Assembly: GCA_002454125.1 (NCBI GenBank)
Contig: DKII01000149.1
Coordinates: forward strand, 1 to 14,710
Length of the DNA: 14,710 bases
From: Novosphingobium sp. UBA6722
GTDB lineage: Bacteria > Pseudomonadota > Alphaproteobacteria > Sphingomonadales > Sphingomonadaceae
Direction: 5' to 3'
The first letter of the stretch is position 1. Each line of letters opens with the position of its first letter. The translations under genes and the position numbers were made by a program. This document shows positions 6,245 through 13,649 of the stretch, piece after piece. The notes below the pieces were generated by a model. It was given only the letters and a program-made list of their open reading frames with translations. It searched no databases and was not told where the DNA came from.

Positions 6245-7477
6245 TCAACTGGCAGGAATGAGGTCCTTGAGCGGTATTGCCGGGTCGGCCAGCGCCGCCG
6301 GATCGGCCGCGACGCGCTGTTCAACCAGCTTGCGACCCTGGGCATAGTCCTTGGCGCAATTGACGCTGTCGAGCGCGATGACCTTGCCGCCTTTCAGGTA
6401 GATCACGCTGAAACTGCGCGTGGCCGGATCGCCGCGCAGCACGGTGGCATCGTGCCCGGTCGAGAGGCCAACGGTCTGGAGCTTGAGATCATACTGGTTC
6501 GACCAGAACCACGGCGTTGCGCCATAGCTGGCGTCCTGGCCGGTGATGACCTTGGCCACCACGGTCGCCATGTCATTGGCGTTCTGGACCGATTCGAGCC
6601 GGATCACCGCGCCATCGGCAAAGCCATTGGCATGGGCCGCGCAGTCCCCGATCGCGAAGACGTGCGGCAGGTTGGTGCGGCACTGTTCGTCGACATCGAC
6701 CCCGTTGCCGCCCGCGGCACCGGCCGCAACCAGCACGCCGATCGAGGGGATGATGCCGATGCCAACGATCACCACGTCCGCCGGGATCACCGTGCCATCA
6801 GCCAGCTTCACGCCGGAAACGCGGCCCTCGCCCTCGATCCCTTCGACCGCCATACCGGTGCGCAGATCGACGCCGTGGGCGCGATGCTCGGCCTCGTAGA
6901 AGCGGGAGAGGTCCTCACCCGCAACGCGGGCCAGGACGCGCGGCAGGGCTTCGAGCAGGGTCACCTGCTTGCCCAGCTTGGACAGCACCGCCGCCGCTTC
7001 GAGCCCGATATAGCCGCCGCCGATCACCACGGCACGGGTCACCTGCGGCAGCTCGGCCATCAGCGCATCGACATCGGCGCGGGTGCGGACATAGTGGATG
7101 CCGGCAAGGTCGCTGCCCGGGCAGGACAGCTGGCGCGGATCGCCCCCGGTCGCCCAGATCAGCTCGCCATAGCTCAGGCTGGACCCGTCCGCGCAGGTCA
7201 GCTGGCGGGCCGCGGGATCAACCGCAGTGACTTCGCGCCCCAGCAGCAGCTCAACCTGTTTGTCGGCCCAGTACTCGCGCGGGCGCAGATAGAGCCGCTC
7301 GAACGGCTTTTCCTGCGCCAGGTATTCCTTGGACAGCGGCGGGCGCTCGTAGGGCGGTTCATCCTCGCGCCCGACAATCGCAATCGACCCGGCGAAGCCC
7401 TGGGTGCGCAGCGCGATCGCGGCCTGGGCCCCGCCATGTCCGCCCCCGACAATCACGACATCATAGTGCTGCATCAT
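6245..7477 (-). CDS. FAD-dependent ferredoxin reductase (ArR / putidaredoxin reductase type)
   Basis: A 410-residue pyridine-nucleotide flavoprotein that moves electrons from NAD(P)H to a 2Fe-2S ferredoxin, typically for a cytochrome P450 or a ring-hydroxylating oxygenase. The N-terminal FAD motif VGGGHGGAQAA is at 10-20, the NAD(P)-binding motif GGGYIGLEAA is at 153-162, and AIGDCA with the FAD-contacting Asp is at 275-280. The C-terminal FWSNQYDLKLQ block is typical of this group. The whole sequence closely follows ArR, the P450 reductase of Novosphingobium aromaticivorans, as I remember it. No ferredoxin or P450 gene is in the window, so its partner is elsewhere. Two adjacent ATGs (7477, 7474) are possible; a G-rich stretch (GGCGGGG) just upstream slightly favours the second. 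It lies 42 bp after the MobA-like gene and 59 bp before the SDR gene, so its operon membership is open. Confidence 0.9.
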   Translation of the reverse strand: MMQHYDVVIVGGGHGGAQAAIALRTQGFAGSIAIVGREDEPPYERPPLSKEYLAQEKPFERLYLRPREYWADKQVELLLGREVTAVDPAARQLTCADGSSLSYGELIWATGGDPRQLSCPGSDLAGIHYVRTRADVDALMAELPQVTRAVVIGGGYIGLEAAAVLSKLGKQVTLLEALPRVLARVAGEDLSRFYEAEHRAHGVDLRTGMAVEGIEGEGRVSGVKLADGTVIPADVVIVGIGIIPSIGVLVAAGAAGGNGVDVDEQCRTNLPHVFAIGDCAAHANGFADGAVIRLESVQNANDMATVVAKVITGQDASYGATPWFWSNQYDLKLQTVGLSTGHDATVLRGDPATRSFSVIYLKGGKVIALDSVNCAKDYAQGRKLVEQRVAADPAALADPAIPLKDLIPAS

Positions 7478-7519
7478 ATCCCCGCCCGACTGAATCTTGC
7501 CCGGTCCTCGCCATGGCCG

Positions 7520-8128
7520 CTAACAAGATTCCCCCCGGGTCACAAGCGCGCGGACTCGCGTCAGGGCAGCGGGGTCGTCCACATCGGCCAGCCAGTCGGC
7601 GGCGCAGACCAGCGGCTCCGCCCGGCCGAGCAAGGCGCGCGCGCCCTGGTCACCGGCGGCCTTGACGAGTGCGGGCAGGTGGCTCGATCCGAACACCGCC
7701 GGCGGTGAGCGCTGGCCATCCGCTTCGGAAGCGACGATCGCCGCTGGGCCAAGCGCGCTGGCGCGGGCCAGCAGTGCTGCGAAATGGCTGGCAGGAACGA
7801 GCGGCATGTCGGCCAGCGCGACCAACAGGGCATCGGCCCCGGCAGCCTGCGCCAGCTGCGCAGCGAGCGCGAGCGATGAGCCCATTCCGCTGGCGGCTTG
7901 GTCATTGACCGCGATGGCAAAGCCAGCCGCTTTCCAGCCCGGCGCACAAGGATGGTCCCCGCGCGCGGCAATCACCCAGCGGTGCGCGCATGCCAGACCG
8001 CTCAGCGTTCGCACGACCTGTTCGCCAAGCAAGACTTCGCCGAAGGGTGCGGCCAGCTTGTCCTGCGGGCCAAAGCGGCGCGACTGGCCGGCGGCGAGCA
8101 CCGCCACGGCAAGGCGCGGCTCAGCCAA
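7520..8128 (-). CDS. MobA-like molybdenum cofactor nucleotidyltransferase
   Basis: A 202-residue NTP-transferase of the MobA/MocA family. These enzymes attach CMP or GMP to molybdopterin. With an xanthine-dehydrogenase-family operon the cytosine dinucleotide form (MocA-type) is most likely. The signature LAAGQSRRFG is at 11-20, K24 follows, and ALADMPL with the metal-binding Asp (D107) is also present. The start is a judgement. The open frame extends upstream inside the XdhC gene, but recognisable family sequence begins at AEPRLAVAVLAAG. I chose TTG at 8128, which overlaps the XdhC stop by 8 bp; GTG at 8107 is an alternative that leaves a very short N-terminus. It is the last gene of the molybdenum operon and ends in a TAG at 7520-7522. 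Confidence 0.82.
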   Translation of the reverse strand: MAEPRLAVAVLAAGQSRRFGPQDKLAAPFGEVLLGEQVVRTLSGLACAHRWVIAARGDHPCAPGWKAAGFAIAVNDQAASGMGSSLALAAQLAQAAGADALLVALADMPLVPASHFAALLARASALGPAAIVASEADGQRSPPAVFGSSHLPALVKAAGDQGARALLGRAEPLVCAADWLADVDDPAALTRVRALVTRGESC

Positions 8129-9065
8129 GCATGGTCTCGAAGTCGGCCGCCTGATAGGCCCGGACGATCTCCGCCAGGGCCGAAAGCGCCAGCGTTTCCG
8201 GATCGCGCGAGGAATGGAACAGGCCGATCGGGGCGTGGATCGTGGCCAGGCAGTCCGGGGCAATGCCCGCCGCCTCCAGCGCCGCCAGCCGCGCGGCATG
8301 AGCCCGCCGCCCGCCCATCGCGCCAAGGTAGCAATGCGGCAGTTCCAGCGCGCGTTGCAGCAGCGCCAGTTCCCAATCGTGATCATGGAACAGAAAGGCG
8401 ATCGCGGTCCACGGATCGCTGTGGAGCAGGCCGGTGTCGGTGGTTCGCTCCAGCCGGGCCGCCGGAACGCCTAGCTCGGCCAGGCGGGCCAGGGCGCGCT
8501 CGTCAGGCGTGAGCGCCTCGACCTCCAGCCCCATCGCCAGCGCCAGATGCGCTAGCGCGCAAGGTCCTTCGCCATGGCCGATCAGGACCAGCCGCAGCGC
8601 CGGCCAGTGGCCGAAGCGGGCTGTGCCCGCTGCCGGATCGAAGGGCGCCGGATCCCAGCCGGCGCGAAACGCTACCCCGCCTGGCGCAATCGCGAGCGTG
8701 AAGGGCTGCCGCGCTTCGCTGGCGGCCAGGCACTCAGCGGCCAGCGCGGCATCGGCCAGCGGCTGAAAGTGGATATCGAGGCCGCCGCCGCAGGGCAGGC
8801 GAATGTCGAGATAGGGCGAACCCGCGCCGAACCGGACGATCCGCGCCGCGCCGGCCTTGAGCGCCGCCAGCGCCTCGGCCACCACGGCGTTCTCGATACA
8901 TCCGCCTGAGAGCGAGCCGACAAAGCTGCCGTCCGCCGCCACCGCCATATGCGTGCCGGGATTGCGCATCGCGCTGCCTTCGACCGCCAGGACCGTGACC
9001 AGCACGCAGGCTTGCCCGGCCGCGCTCTGCTCGGTCAGGAACCGGAAGATCCGGCGCTGGTCCAT
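8121..9065 (-). CDS. XdhC family molybdenum cofactor insertion/sulfuration protein
   Basis: A 314-residue XdhC-type protein. Family members bind molybdenum cofactor, protect it, promote its sulfuration and pass it to enzymes of the xanthine dehydrogenase family. Typical elements are GSAMRNPGTHM (30-40), SGGCIE with C56, LPCGGGLDI with C92, a Rossmann segment VLIGHGEGPCAL from about 160, and the C-terminal YLGAMGGRRAHAARLAALEAAGI followed by IHAPIGL. Both conserved Cys motifs are intact. The start ATG at 9065 lies 13 bp after the cytochrome gene's stop with only a weak ribosome site, so it is probably read on the same transcript. Being next to the hydroxylase genes, it most likely serves that enzyme. 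Its intactness contrasts with the interrupted large subunit upstream. Confidence 0.88.
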   Translation of the reverse strand: MDQRRIFRFLTEQSAAGQACVLVTVLAVEGSAMRNPGTHMAVAADGSFVGSLSGGCIENAVVAEALAALKAGAARIVRFGAGSPYLDIRLPCGGGLDIHFQPLADAALAAECLAASEARQPFTLAIAPGGVAFRAGWDPAPFDPAAGTARFGHWPALRLVLIGHGEGPCALAHLALAMGLEVEALTPDERALARLAELGVPAARLERTTDTGLLHSDPWTAIAFLFHDHDWELALLQRALELPHCYLGAMGGRRAHAARLAALEAAGIAPDCLATIHAPIGLFHSSRDPETLALSALAEIVRAYQAADFETMLG

Positions 9066-9078
9066 TGGTGGCGGGCGC

Positions 9079-9528
9079 TCAGTTCTTCAGGCTGGCGAGA
9101 TAGGCAACCACGGCGGCGCGGCGTTCGGCATCGGCAACCTTGCCAGCGGCCATCGCCGTGCCCGGCACCTTGCCCGCGGGGTTGGCGAGGAAGGCATTGA
9201 GCTCATCCTCGGTCCAGGTAATCCCCGACTTGGCCATGGCCTCTGAGTAGGCGAACCCGGCCAGCGTCCCGGCCTTGCGGCCGACCACGCCATTGAGGTT
9301 CGGGCCGATCCCCGCCGCCGCGCCGGCTTCAACGGCATGGCACGAAGAACAGGCGGCAAAGGCGGCCTTGCCCTTGGCGAGCAGATCGCCCGCCACGGCC
9401 GGAGCCGCGGCAGTCGCGGCCGTTTCGCCGGGTTTGCGGACCACGATCTGTTCAACCGGATCCTCGGCCTTGGAACCGCAGGCGGCAAGAGCGAGCGTGG
9501 CGCATGCCAGCAGGACGGAACGGTGCAT
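9079..9528 (-). CDS. Lipoprotein cytochrome c, electron acceptor of the Mo-hydroxylase
   Basis: A 149-residue class I cytochrome c. It starts with a lipoprotein signal whose lipobox is LAAC (14-17), so the protein should be anchored by C17 after export. A spacer rich in Ala, Thr and Pro follows, then the haem site CSSCH (C60, C63, H64) and a probable axial Met at M126 in PGTAMAAG. Periplasmic hydroxylases of the aldehyde dehydrogenase/isoquinoline oxidoreductase type often use such a c-type cytochrome to pass electrons to the respiratory chain. The gene lies 11 bp after the large-subunit gene. I chose ATG at 9528 rather than the adjacent GTG at 9531 because GAGGGG (9536-9541) is then 7 bp upstream; this ribosome site overlaps the stop of the gene before it. 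Confidence 0.88.
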   Translation of the reverse strand: MHRSVLLACATLALAACGSKAEDPVEQIVVRKPGETAATAAAPAVAGDLLAKGKAAFAACSSCHAVEAGAAAGIGPNLNGVVGRKAGTLAGFAYSEAMAKSGITWTEDELNAFLANPAGKVPGTAMAAGKVADAERRAAVVAYLASLKN

Positions 9529-9539
9529 CACTCTTCCCC

Positions 9540-10325
9540 TCAGGCGAACTGCTTGGCGATCGGCAGCACGCGGATGCGCTTGCCGCTGGCGGCGAATATC
9601 GCGTTGGCCAGCGCCGGCGCCGCCGGCGGCAGGCCCGGTTCGCCCGCACCGCCCAGCTTCTCATGATTGCCGTTGATGATCTCGACCGCGATGGCGGGGC
9701 ATTCGTTGATCCGCATCAGCTGGTAATCGTTGAAGTTGCCCTGCTCGACCGCGCCGTCCTTCAGCGAAATCTCGCCATAGAGCGCGGCGGTCAGGCCGAA
9801 CACGATCCCGCCTTCCATCTGGTTGCGGAAGCCATCGGGGTTCATCGCATAGCCGGGATCGGCCGCGCACCAGACGTTGGTGACGCGCGGCTTTCCGCCG
9901 GTCATGTCAACCTCGACCACTTCGGCAACGATGCTGCCGAAGGATTCGGTCAGCGCCACACCGCGGCCGCGCCCGGCGGCTGGCTTGGCGCTCCAGTTCG
10001 CCATGGCCGCGACCTTTTCCAGCACCGCCTTGTGACGCGGCGAATTGCCCAGCATGCCCAGCCGGAACTCGACCGGATCGCGCCCGGCGGCATGAGCCGC
10101 CTCGTCGATGAAGCTTTCGATGAAGAAGGCCTGCTGGCTGTGATCGACCGAACGGAAGGCCGCGAAGGGCAGGTGCAGCGGCGCCTCGGCCACGCGGATC
10201 GACTTGTGCGGAATGTCATAGAACGCACAGTCGCAGGCTTCCTGCGGATCGTGTCGCTGGGTGAAGACGTTGTTGTAAACAGCCAGCCTGCCCTTGGCGT
10301 CGAGACCGCCGGTGAACCGGCTCAT
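9540..10325 (-). CDS. C-terminal portion of the Mo-hydroxylase large subunit (261 residues from the first ATG)
   Basis: This open frame continues the large subunit after the in-frame TGA. Its first ATG is at 10325, but recognisable family sequence (SREEDTQKGLFRPAD) already occupies the 15 codons between the stop and that ATG, so this is not a natural gene start. It carries the rest of the molybdopterin domain, including GAGEPGLPPAAPALANA with the catalytic Glu (E229 from this ATG). AGGAGG at 10358-10363 looks like a ribosome site but is 32 bp from the ATG and arises from the codons of a conserved Glu-Glu-Asp. Separate production of this piece is possible but unsupported. Confidence 0.45.
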   Translation of the reverse strand: MSRFTGGLDAKGRLAVYNNVFTQRHDPQEACDCAFYDIPHKSIRVAEAPLHLPFAAFRSVDHSQQAFFIESFIDEAAHAAGRDPVEFRLGMLGNSPRHKAVLEKVAAMANWSAKPAAGRGRGVALTESFGSIVAEVVEVDMTGGKPRVTNVWCAADPGYAMNPDGFRNQMEGGIVFGLTAALYGEISLKDGAVEQGNFNDYQLMRINECPAIAVEIINGNHEKLGGAGEPGLPPAAPALANAIFAASGKRIRVLPIAKQFA

Positions 10326-10370
10326 GTCGGCGGGGCGGAACAGGCCCTTCTGGGTGTCCTCCTCACGCGA

Positions 10371-10373
10371 TCA
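10371..10373 (-). other. In-frame TGA at an expected Trp codon
   Basis: Minus-strand codons around this site read GTC AAG ATG ATC TGA TCG CGT GAG GAG GAC, that is V-K-M-I-stop-S-R-E-E-D. Upstream and downstream frames are in register: 15 sense codons separate the stop from the ATG at 10325. The family has Trp before the S/T-R-E-E-D run, so TGG to TGA is the simplest reading. Nothing points to selenocysteine, since Trp and not Cys/Sec is expected. Confidence 0.85.
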
Positions 10374-11786
10374 GATCATCTTGACCGGATAGCCGGTGGC
10401 CTGGGCAATCCGCACGGCCTGGATCACGTAATCGGTCTCCAGTCGCCGCCCGAAGCCGCCGCCCATGATCGGGTGGTGGACGGTCACATCGTCCGCCGAA
10501 AGCCCCAGCGCCTTGGCCGCGGCGCTGCGCGCGAACAGCGGGACCTGCGTGCCGGTCCAGATTTCGCACTTGCCATCGCGGACCCACACGGTCGCATTCA
10601 TCGGCTCGAGCGGAGCATGGGCCAGATAGGGCGCCTGGTATTCGGCGCTCAATTGCTTGGACACGACCTGCATCGCCTCGGCCACCTTGCCCTTGCCGAT
10701 CACTTCCTCGCCGCCGGCATCCCCGGCCTTATCGAGCGCAGCGGCAAAGGCGGCGGACTGATCGGCGCTGGAGCGGATCTTGCTTTCGGCCGCGGTGTAT
10801 TCGGCCGTAATCCCGTTCAGCGCCTGCTGCGCCTGCCAGTAACTGTCAGCCACAACCGCGATGAAATCCCCCATGTTGAGGATCTGCAACACGCCGGGCA
10901 TGGCCTTGGCCGCGCTGGCGTCCATCTTGGCCACCTTGGTGCCCGGCACCGGCACGCGGCGCACGGCGGCATAGCTCATGGTCTGGCCGGGGATCTTGGT
11001 ATCGATCCCGAACTCGGCCGTGCCGTTGACCTTGGCCGGAATATCGGTGCGCGGGGCATCGGTCCCCATCAGGCGATAGTCCTTGGGCGCCTTCAGCACC
11101 GGGGTCTGCGGCATGTCCTGCTCGGCCGCAGCGGCGGCGAACTGGGCATAGGAGGCGGACTTGCCCGAGGCCTTGTGGCTGAGCGTGCTGTTCGCGGTGA
11201 CGATCTCGCTGGCGGGAACGCCCCATTCCTTGGCCGCCGCACCGATCAGCATCTGCCGCGCGGCCGCGCCGGCAATGCGCATGGTGTGCTGGCCGGTGGT
11301 GCGGATCGAGGAGCTGCCGCCGGTGATCAGTCCGTCCGCCAGCTGGCCGATCTTGGTGAACAGGCCGTTCCAGGTCGGCTCCAGCCAGTCCGGCGCGCCG
11401 ACCGTGCCGCCGGCGATGAACATCCGGATCGTGTCGGTCACGACATAGCTGCCGTCGGTCGGCGCCTGCATCACCTTGACCAGCGACCAGTCGGCATCCA
11501 GCTCGTCCGCCAGCATCTGTGCCAGGACCGAGTGTGCGCCTTGGCCCATCTCGCAATGCGGGACGATCGCGGTGACGACATTGTCGGCATCGATCTTGAG
11601 CCAGGAATTGATCAGCTGCTCGCCCTCGCCGCCCGCAACCTTTGGCCCGAGCTCGCCGACCGGATTGCCGGGGCGGACACCAACGCCGATCAGCAGCGCG
11701 CCGCCAGCAAGGACACCCGCGCCGATAAAGCCGCGGCGGGTCCACTTGGCCGCGCGGCTGCGCGGGGGCTTTGCCATGTCGTTCAT
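10371..11786 (-). CDS. N-terminal portion of the Mo-hydroxylase large subunit (471 residues)
   Basis: This is the part made if the TGA at 10371-10373 terminates translation. It holds the Tat signal (R17, R18), the N-terminal domains and the first molybdopterin-contacting segment (GGGFGRR, 442-448), ending ATGYPVKMI. It lacks the C-terminal half of the cofactor-binding region and the catalytic Glu, so it should not be active alone. Sequence quality up to the stop is that of a gene under normal constraint, with no other frameshift seen. Translation would start by coupling to the small subunit through the ATGA overlap at 11783-11786. Confidence 0.6.
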   Translation of the reverse strand: MNDMAKPPRSRAAKWTRRGFIGAGVLAGGALLIGVGVRPGNPVGELGPKVAGGEGEQLINSWLKIDADNVVTAIVPHCEMGQGAHSVLAQMLADELDADWSLVKVMQAPTDGSYVVTDTIRMFIAGGTVGAPDWLEPTWNGLFTKIGQLADGLITGGSSSIRTTGQHTMRIAGAAARQMLIGAAAKEWGVPASEIVTANSTLSHKASGKSASYAQFAAAAAEQDMPQTPVLKAPKDYRLMGTDAPRTDIPAKVNGTAEFGIDTKIPGQTMSYAAVRRVPVPGTKVAKMDASAAKAMPGVLQILNMGDFIAVVADSYWQAQQALNGITAEYTAAESKIRSSADQSAAFAAALDKAGDAGGEEVIGKGKVAEAMQVVSKQLSAEYQAPYLAHAPLEPMNATVWVRDGKCEIWTGTQVPLFARSAAAKALGLSADDVTVHHPIMGGGFGRRLETDYVIQAVRIAQATGYPVKMI

Positions 11787-12280
11787 GCCGCCTGCTCCCC
11801 GCTCTGGGCCGCGCCCTTGGGCGGCTCGATCCCCGCCGCCACCTTGATCGCGCGGCGGATGCGGACATAGGTGCCGCAGCGGCAGAGGTTGCCGGCCATG
11901 GCGGCGTCGATCTGTTCATCGCTAGGGCGCGGATTATCCCGCAGCAGCGCGGTCGCCGCCATGATCTGGCCCGACTGGCAATAGCCGCACTGCGGCACCT
12001 GTTCGCTGATCCAGGCCTGCTGGACCTTGCTCAGTTCGCCCTCGGGCCCGGCAATCCCCTCGATCGTGGTGATCGCCTTGCCTTCGGCCTCGGCAATCGG
12101 GGTCGAGCAAGAGCGCACCGGCTGGCCATCTAGGTGGACCGTGCAGGCCCCGCACAGCGCCGCGCCGCAGCCGAACTTGGTGCCGGTCAGCCCCAGCTGT
12201 TCGCGCACCACCCACAGGATCGGCATGGCCGGATCGGCCTCTACCGATGCGGGTTGCCCGTTGATCGTGAACTTCACCAT
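11783..12280 (-). CDS. 2Fe-2S small subunit of the molybdenum hydroxylase (IorA / aldehyde oxidase small subunit type)
   Basis: A 165-residue iron-sulfur subunit that carries electrons from the molybdenum site to the cytochrome. The N-terminal plant-ferredoxin-type cluster is bound by C38, C43, C46 (CGAALCGAC) and C58. The C-terminal helical-domain cluster is bound by C98, C101 (CGYCQSGQ), C133 and C135 (CRCGTY). All eight Cys are present. No signal peptide is seen, as expected if it is carried across the membrane with the Tat-signal-bearing large subunit. The start ATG at 12280 has AGGGGA at 12290-12295, 9 bp upstream; the open frame extends further upstream into ABC1-gene DNA but without family sequence. 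It is the first gene of the molybdenum operon and overlaps the large subunit by 4 bp. Confidence 0.92.
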   Translation of the reverse strand: MVKFTINGQPASVEADPAMPILWVVREQLGLTGTKFGCGAALCGACTVHLDGQPVRSCSTPIAEAEGKAITTIEGIAGPEGELSKVQQAWISEQVPQCGYCQSGQIMAATALLRDNPRPSDEQIDAAMAGNLCRCGTYVRIRRAIKVAAGIEPPKGAAQSGEQAA

Positions 12281-12318
12281 GCCGCCAGATCCCCTAGTTT
12301 GCGTCCTTGCTACTCCGG

Positions 12319-12334
12319 AAGCGCCCTTGCGCTC
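12319..12334 (-). terminator. Short hairpin after the ABC1-like gene (weak terminator candidate)
   Basis: GAGCGC pairs with GCGCTT around an AAGG loop, using the last two bases of the ABC1 stop codon. The stem is 6 bp with one G-T pair and no T-tract follows, so it may only attenuate read-through into the molybdenum operon. The 52-bp gap it sits in (12281-12332) holds the small subunit's ribosome site; no convincing promoter was found there. Confidence 0.2.
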
Positions 12335-13649
12335 AAGCACCAACCGCCTTGGCCACCATGTCGCGCAGCGGCAGCCGTGCCGCCATCCGCACCGCCAGCA
12401 GCGCCGTGCCGCTGACCTTGCGCTGGACGAACAGCGTTTCGGCCGGCGGGATGTGCCAGGCGGCCCGGTCTGCCGCGACCGTTTCGACGCTGCGCCGTAC
12501 CTCGGCGACAAACGAGCGATCGGCGAATTCGAACAGCCCCGGCCGCCCCAGGTGCTGGATCAGCACCGCGATCATCGCATCGAAAGCCGGGGCGTGCCGC
12601 TCCAGCGTGACGGGTGAGACGAAGCCGACTTCGAGCAGCGCGCCCTTCAGCGCCGCCGGATCCTCGGCGAGGCCAGCATGCATCAACCGGCGATAGGCGG
12701 CGGTGGTCGCTTCGGGCACCGGGCGGGCCGCGCCAAAATCAAGCAGCACCACCCGGCCAGTATCGGCCTGCCAGCGATAGTTCGCGAAGTTGGGATCGGT
12801 CTGCATGAAGCCGAACTCGAACAGCTCGCGCAGCACCAGCCCCAACAGCGCGCCCATCGCCGCATCGCGGGTGGCCTGATCGGCGCCCTCCAGCGTGTCG
12901 ATCGGCGCGCCGGGGATGAAGTCCATCACCAGCACCCGCTCACCCGATAGCTCGGCCACCGGCTGCGGCACGACAAAGGCCGGGTTGCCCGCCAGCAGCG
13001 CGCCATAGCGGCGCATTTGCTCGGCCTCGCGGATATAGTCCGCCTCTTCGCGCAGCTGCTGCTTGGCCTCGGCCAGCAGCGGTGCGATGTCGAGGCTGTC
13101 GGGCAGCAGGGTGGAGAGTCGCAGCAGCGTCGCGACATTGTCGACATCGGCATCGATGCTGGCGGCAACGCCGGGGTACTGCACCTTGATCGCCACCACG
13201 CGCCCGTCGGGCAAGGTCGCGCGGTGGACCTGGCCGATCGAGGCGGCGGCAATCGGCGTCGCCTCGAACCGGGCAAAGCGCCGCCGCCAGTCCTTGCCCC
13301 ACTCGCCGATCAGCACCTGGTTGAGCTGCGAGGGCGGCATATAGTGCGCCGAATCCCTGAGGCGCGCGAGGATCGCGGTCAGCTCGGCCGGGAGCAGGTC
13401 CCCGGCATCGAGCGAGATCATCTGCCCCAGCTTCATCGCCGCGCCGCGCAGCTTTGAGAGCTGCTCGGTCAGCCGCAGCGCATTGCCGGGGGTGAGCAGC
13501 ATGTCGGACAATTGCGGCCGCTCACCCGCGGCCAGCCGCCGCGCGCCCTCGGCCAGCATGCCCCCGGCGATCCCGCCCGCCAACTGGCCAAACGAAGCCA
13601 GCCGCGACAGCCGCGCCGACGGCACCTTGCGATAGCGGCTGTCGCTCAT
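12333..13649 (-). CDS. ABC1 / UbiB (AarF, ADCK) family kinase-fold protein
   Basis: A 438-residue atypical kinase-fold protein of the ABC1 family, whose members support ubiquinone biosynthesis or lipid homeostasis. The KxGQ motif is KLGQ at 73-76. The Ala-rich loop that replaces the usual Gly-rich loop is AAASIGQ (134-140). The nucleotide-binding Lys is K155 in VAIKVQYPG, the catalytic-loop equivalent is QTDPNFANY with D285 and N290, and the metal-binding DFG is D304-G306. There is no obvious C-terminal membrane anchor of the kind seen in canonical UbiB, and the length is shorter than UbiB (about 540), so it is more likely an AarF/ADCK-like paralogue than the housekeeping UbiB. The start at 13649 was chosen because its ATG overlaps the stop of the DCC gene by 4 bp; an in-frame ATG 42 codons earlier lies inside that gene. 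Confidence 0.9.
   Translation of the reverse strand: MSDSRYRKVPSARLSRLASFGQLAGGIAGGMLAEGARRLAAGERPQLSDMLLTPGNALRLTEQLSKLRGAAMKLGQMISLDAGDLLPAELTAILARLRDSAHYMPPSQLNQVLIGEWGKDWRRRFARFEATPIAAASIGQVHRATLPDGRVVAIKVQYPGVAASIDADVDNVATLLRLSTLLPDSLDIAPLLAEAKQQLREEADYIREAEQMRRYGALLAGNPAFVVPQPVAELSGERVLVMDFIPGAPIDTLEGADQATRDAAMGALLGLVLRELFEFGFMQTDPNFANYRWQADTGRVVLLDFGAARPVPEATTAAYRRLMHAGLAEDPAALKGALLEVGFVSPVTLERHAPAFDAMIAVLIQHLGRPGLFEFADRSFVAEVRRSVETVAADRAAWHIPPAETLFVQRKVSGTALLAVRMAARLPLRDMVAKAVGA

Larger units (their letters stand above)
9540..11786 (-). pseudogene. Molybdopterin-binding large subunit (xanthine dehydrogenase / isoquinoline 1-oxidoreductase beta family), interrupted by in-frame TGA
   Basis: Read through a single TGA (10371-10373), this frame gives one 748-residue protein, a normal length for Tat-exported large subunits of this family. 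The N-terminus WTRRGFIGAG with hydrophobic residues to about 37 is a twin-arginine signal. Molybdopterin-domain elements include GGGFGRR (442-448) before the stop and GAGEPGLPP with the expected catalytic Glu (residue 716 in the read-through numbering) after it. The reading frame is unbroken: after the stop come 15 codons beginning SREEDTQ, then the downstream open frame. At the stop position, VKMI-[stop]-SREED, relatives have Trp (VKxxWSREED-type), so a single TGG to TGA change explains the break. The ATG overlaps the small-subunit stop by 4 bp. Unless the stop is read through or is a sequencing error, no active enzyme is expected. The substrate, aldehyde or N-heterocycle, is not determinable. 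Confidence 0.75.

Noticed and set aside
10358..10363. AGGAGG after the in-frame stop as a ribosome site for an independent second subunit
   Set aside because: It is produced by the codons for a conserved Glu-Glu-Asp run, the next ATG is 32 bp away, and family sequence already begins before that ATG.
10371..10373. TGA as a selenocysteine codon
   Set aside because: The expected residue is Trp rather than Cys or Sec, selenocysteine is not known to me at this position in the family, and I saw no convincing SECIS-like hairpin directly downstream.
9504..11870. Plus-strand open frame of about 790 codons opposite the molybdenum hydroxylase and cytochrome genes
   Set aside because: It is again the shadow of real minus-strand genes in GC-rich DNA; no domain, no start signals, and it ignores the gene boundaries of the operon below it.
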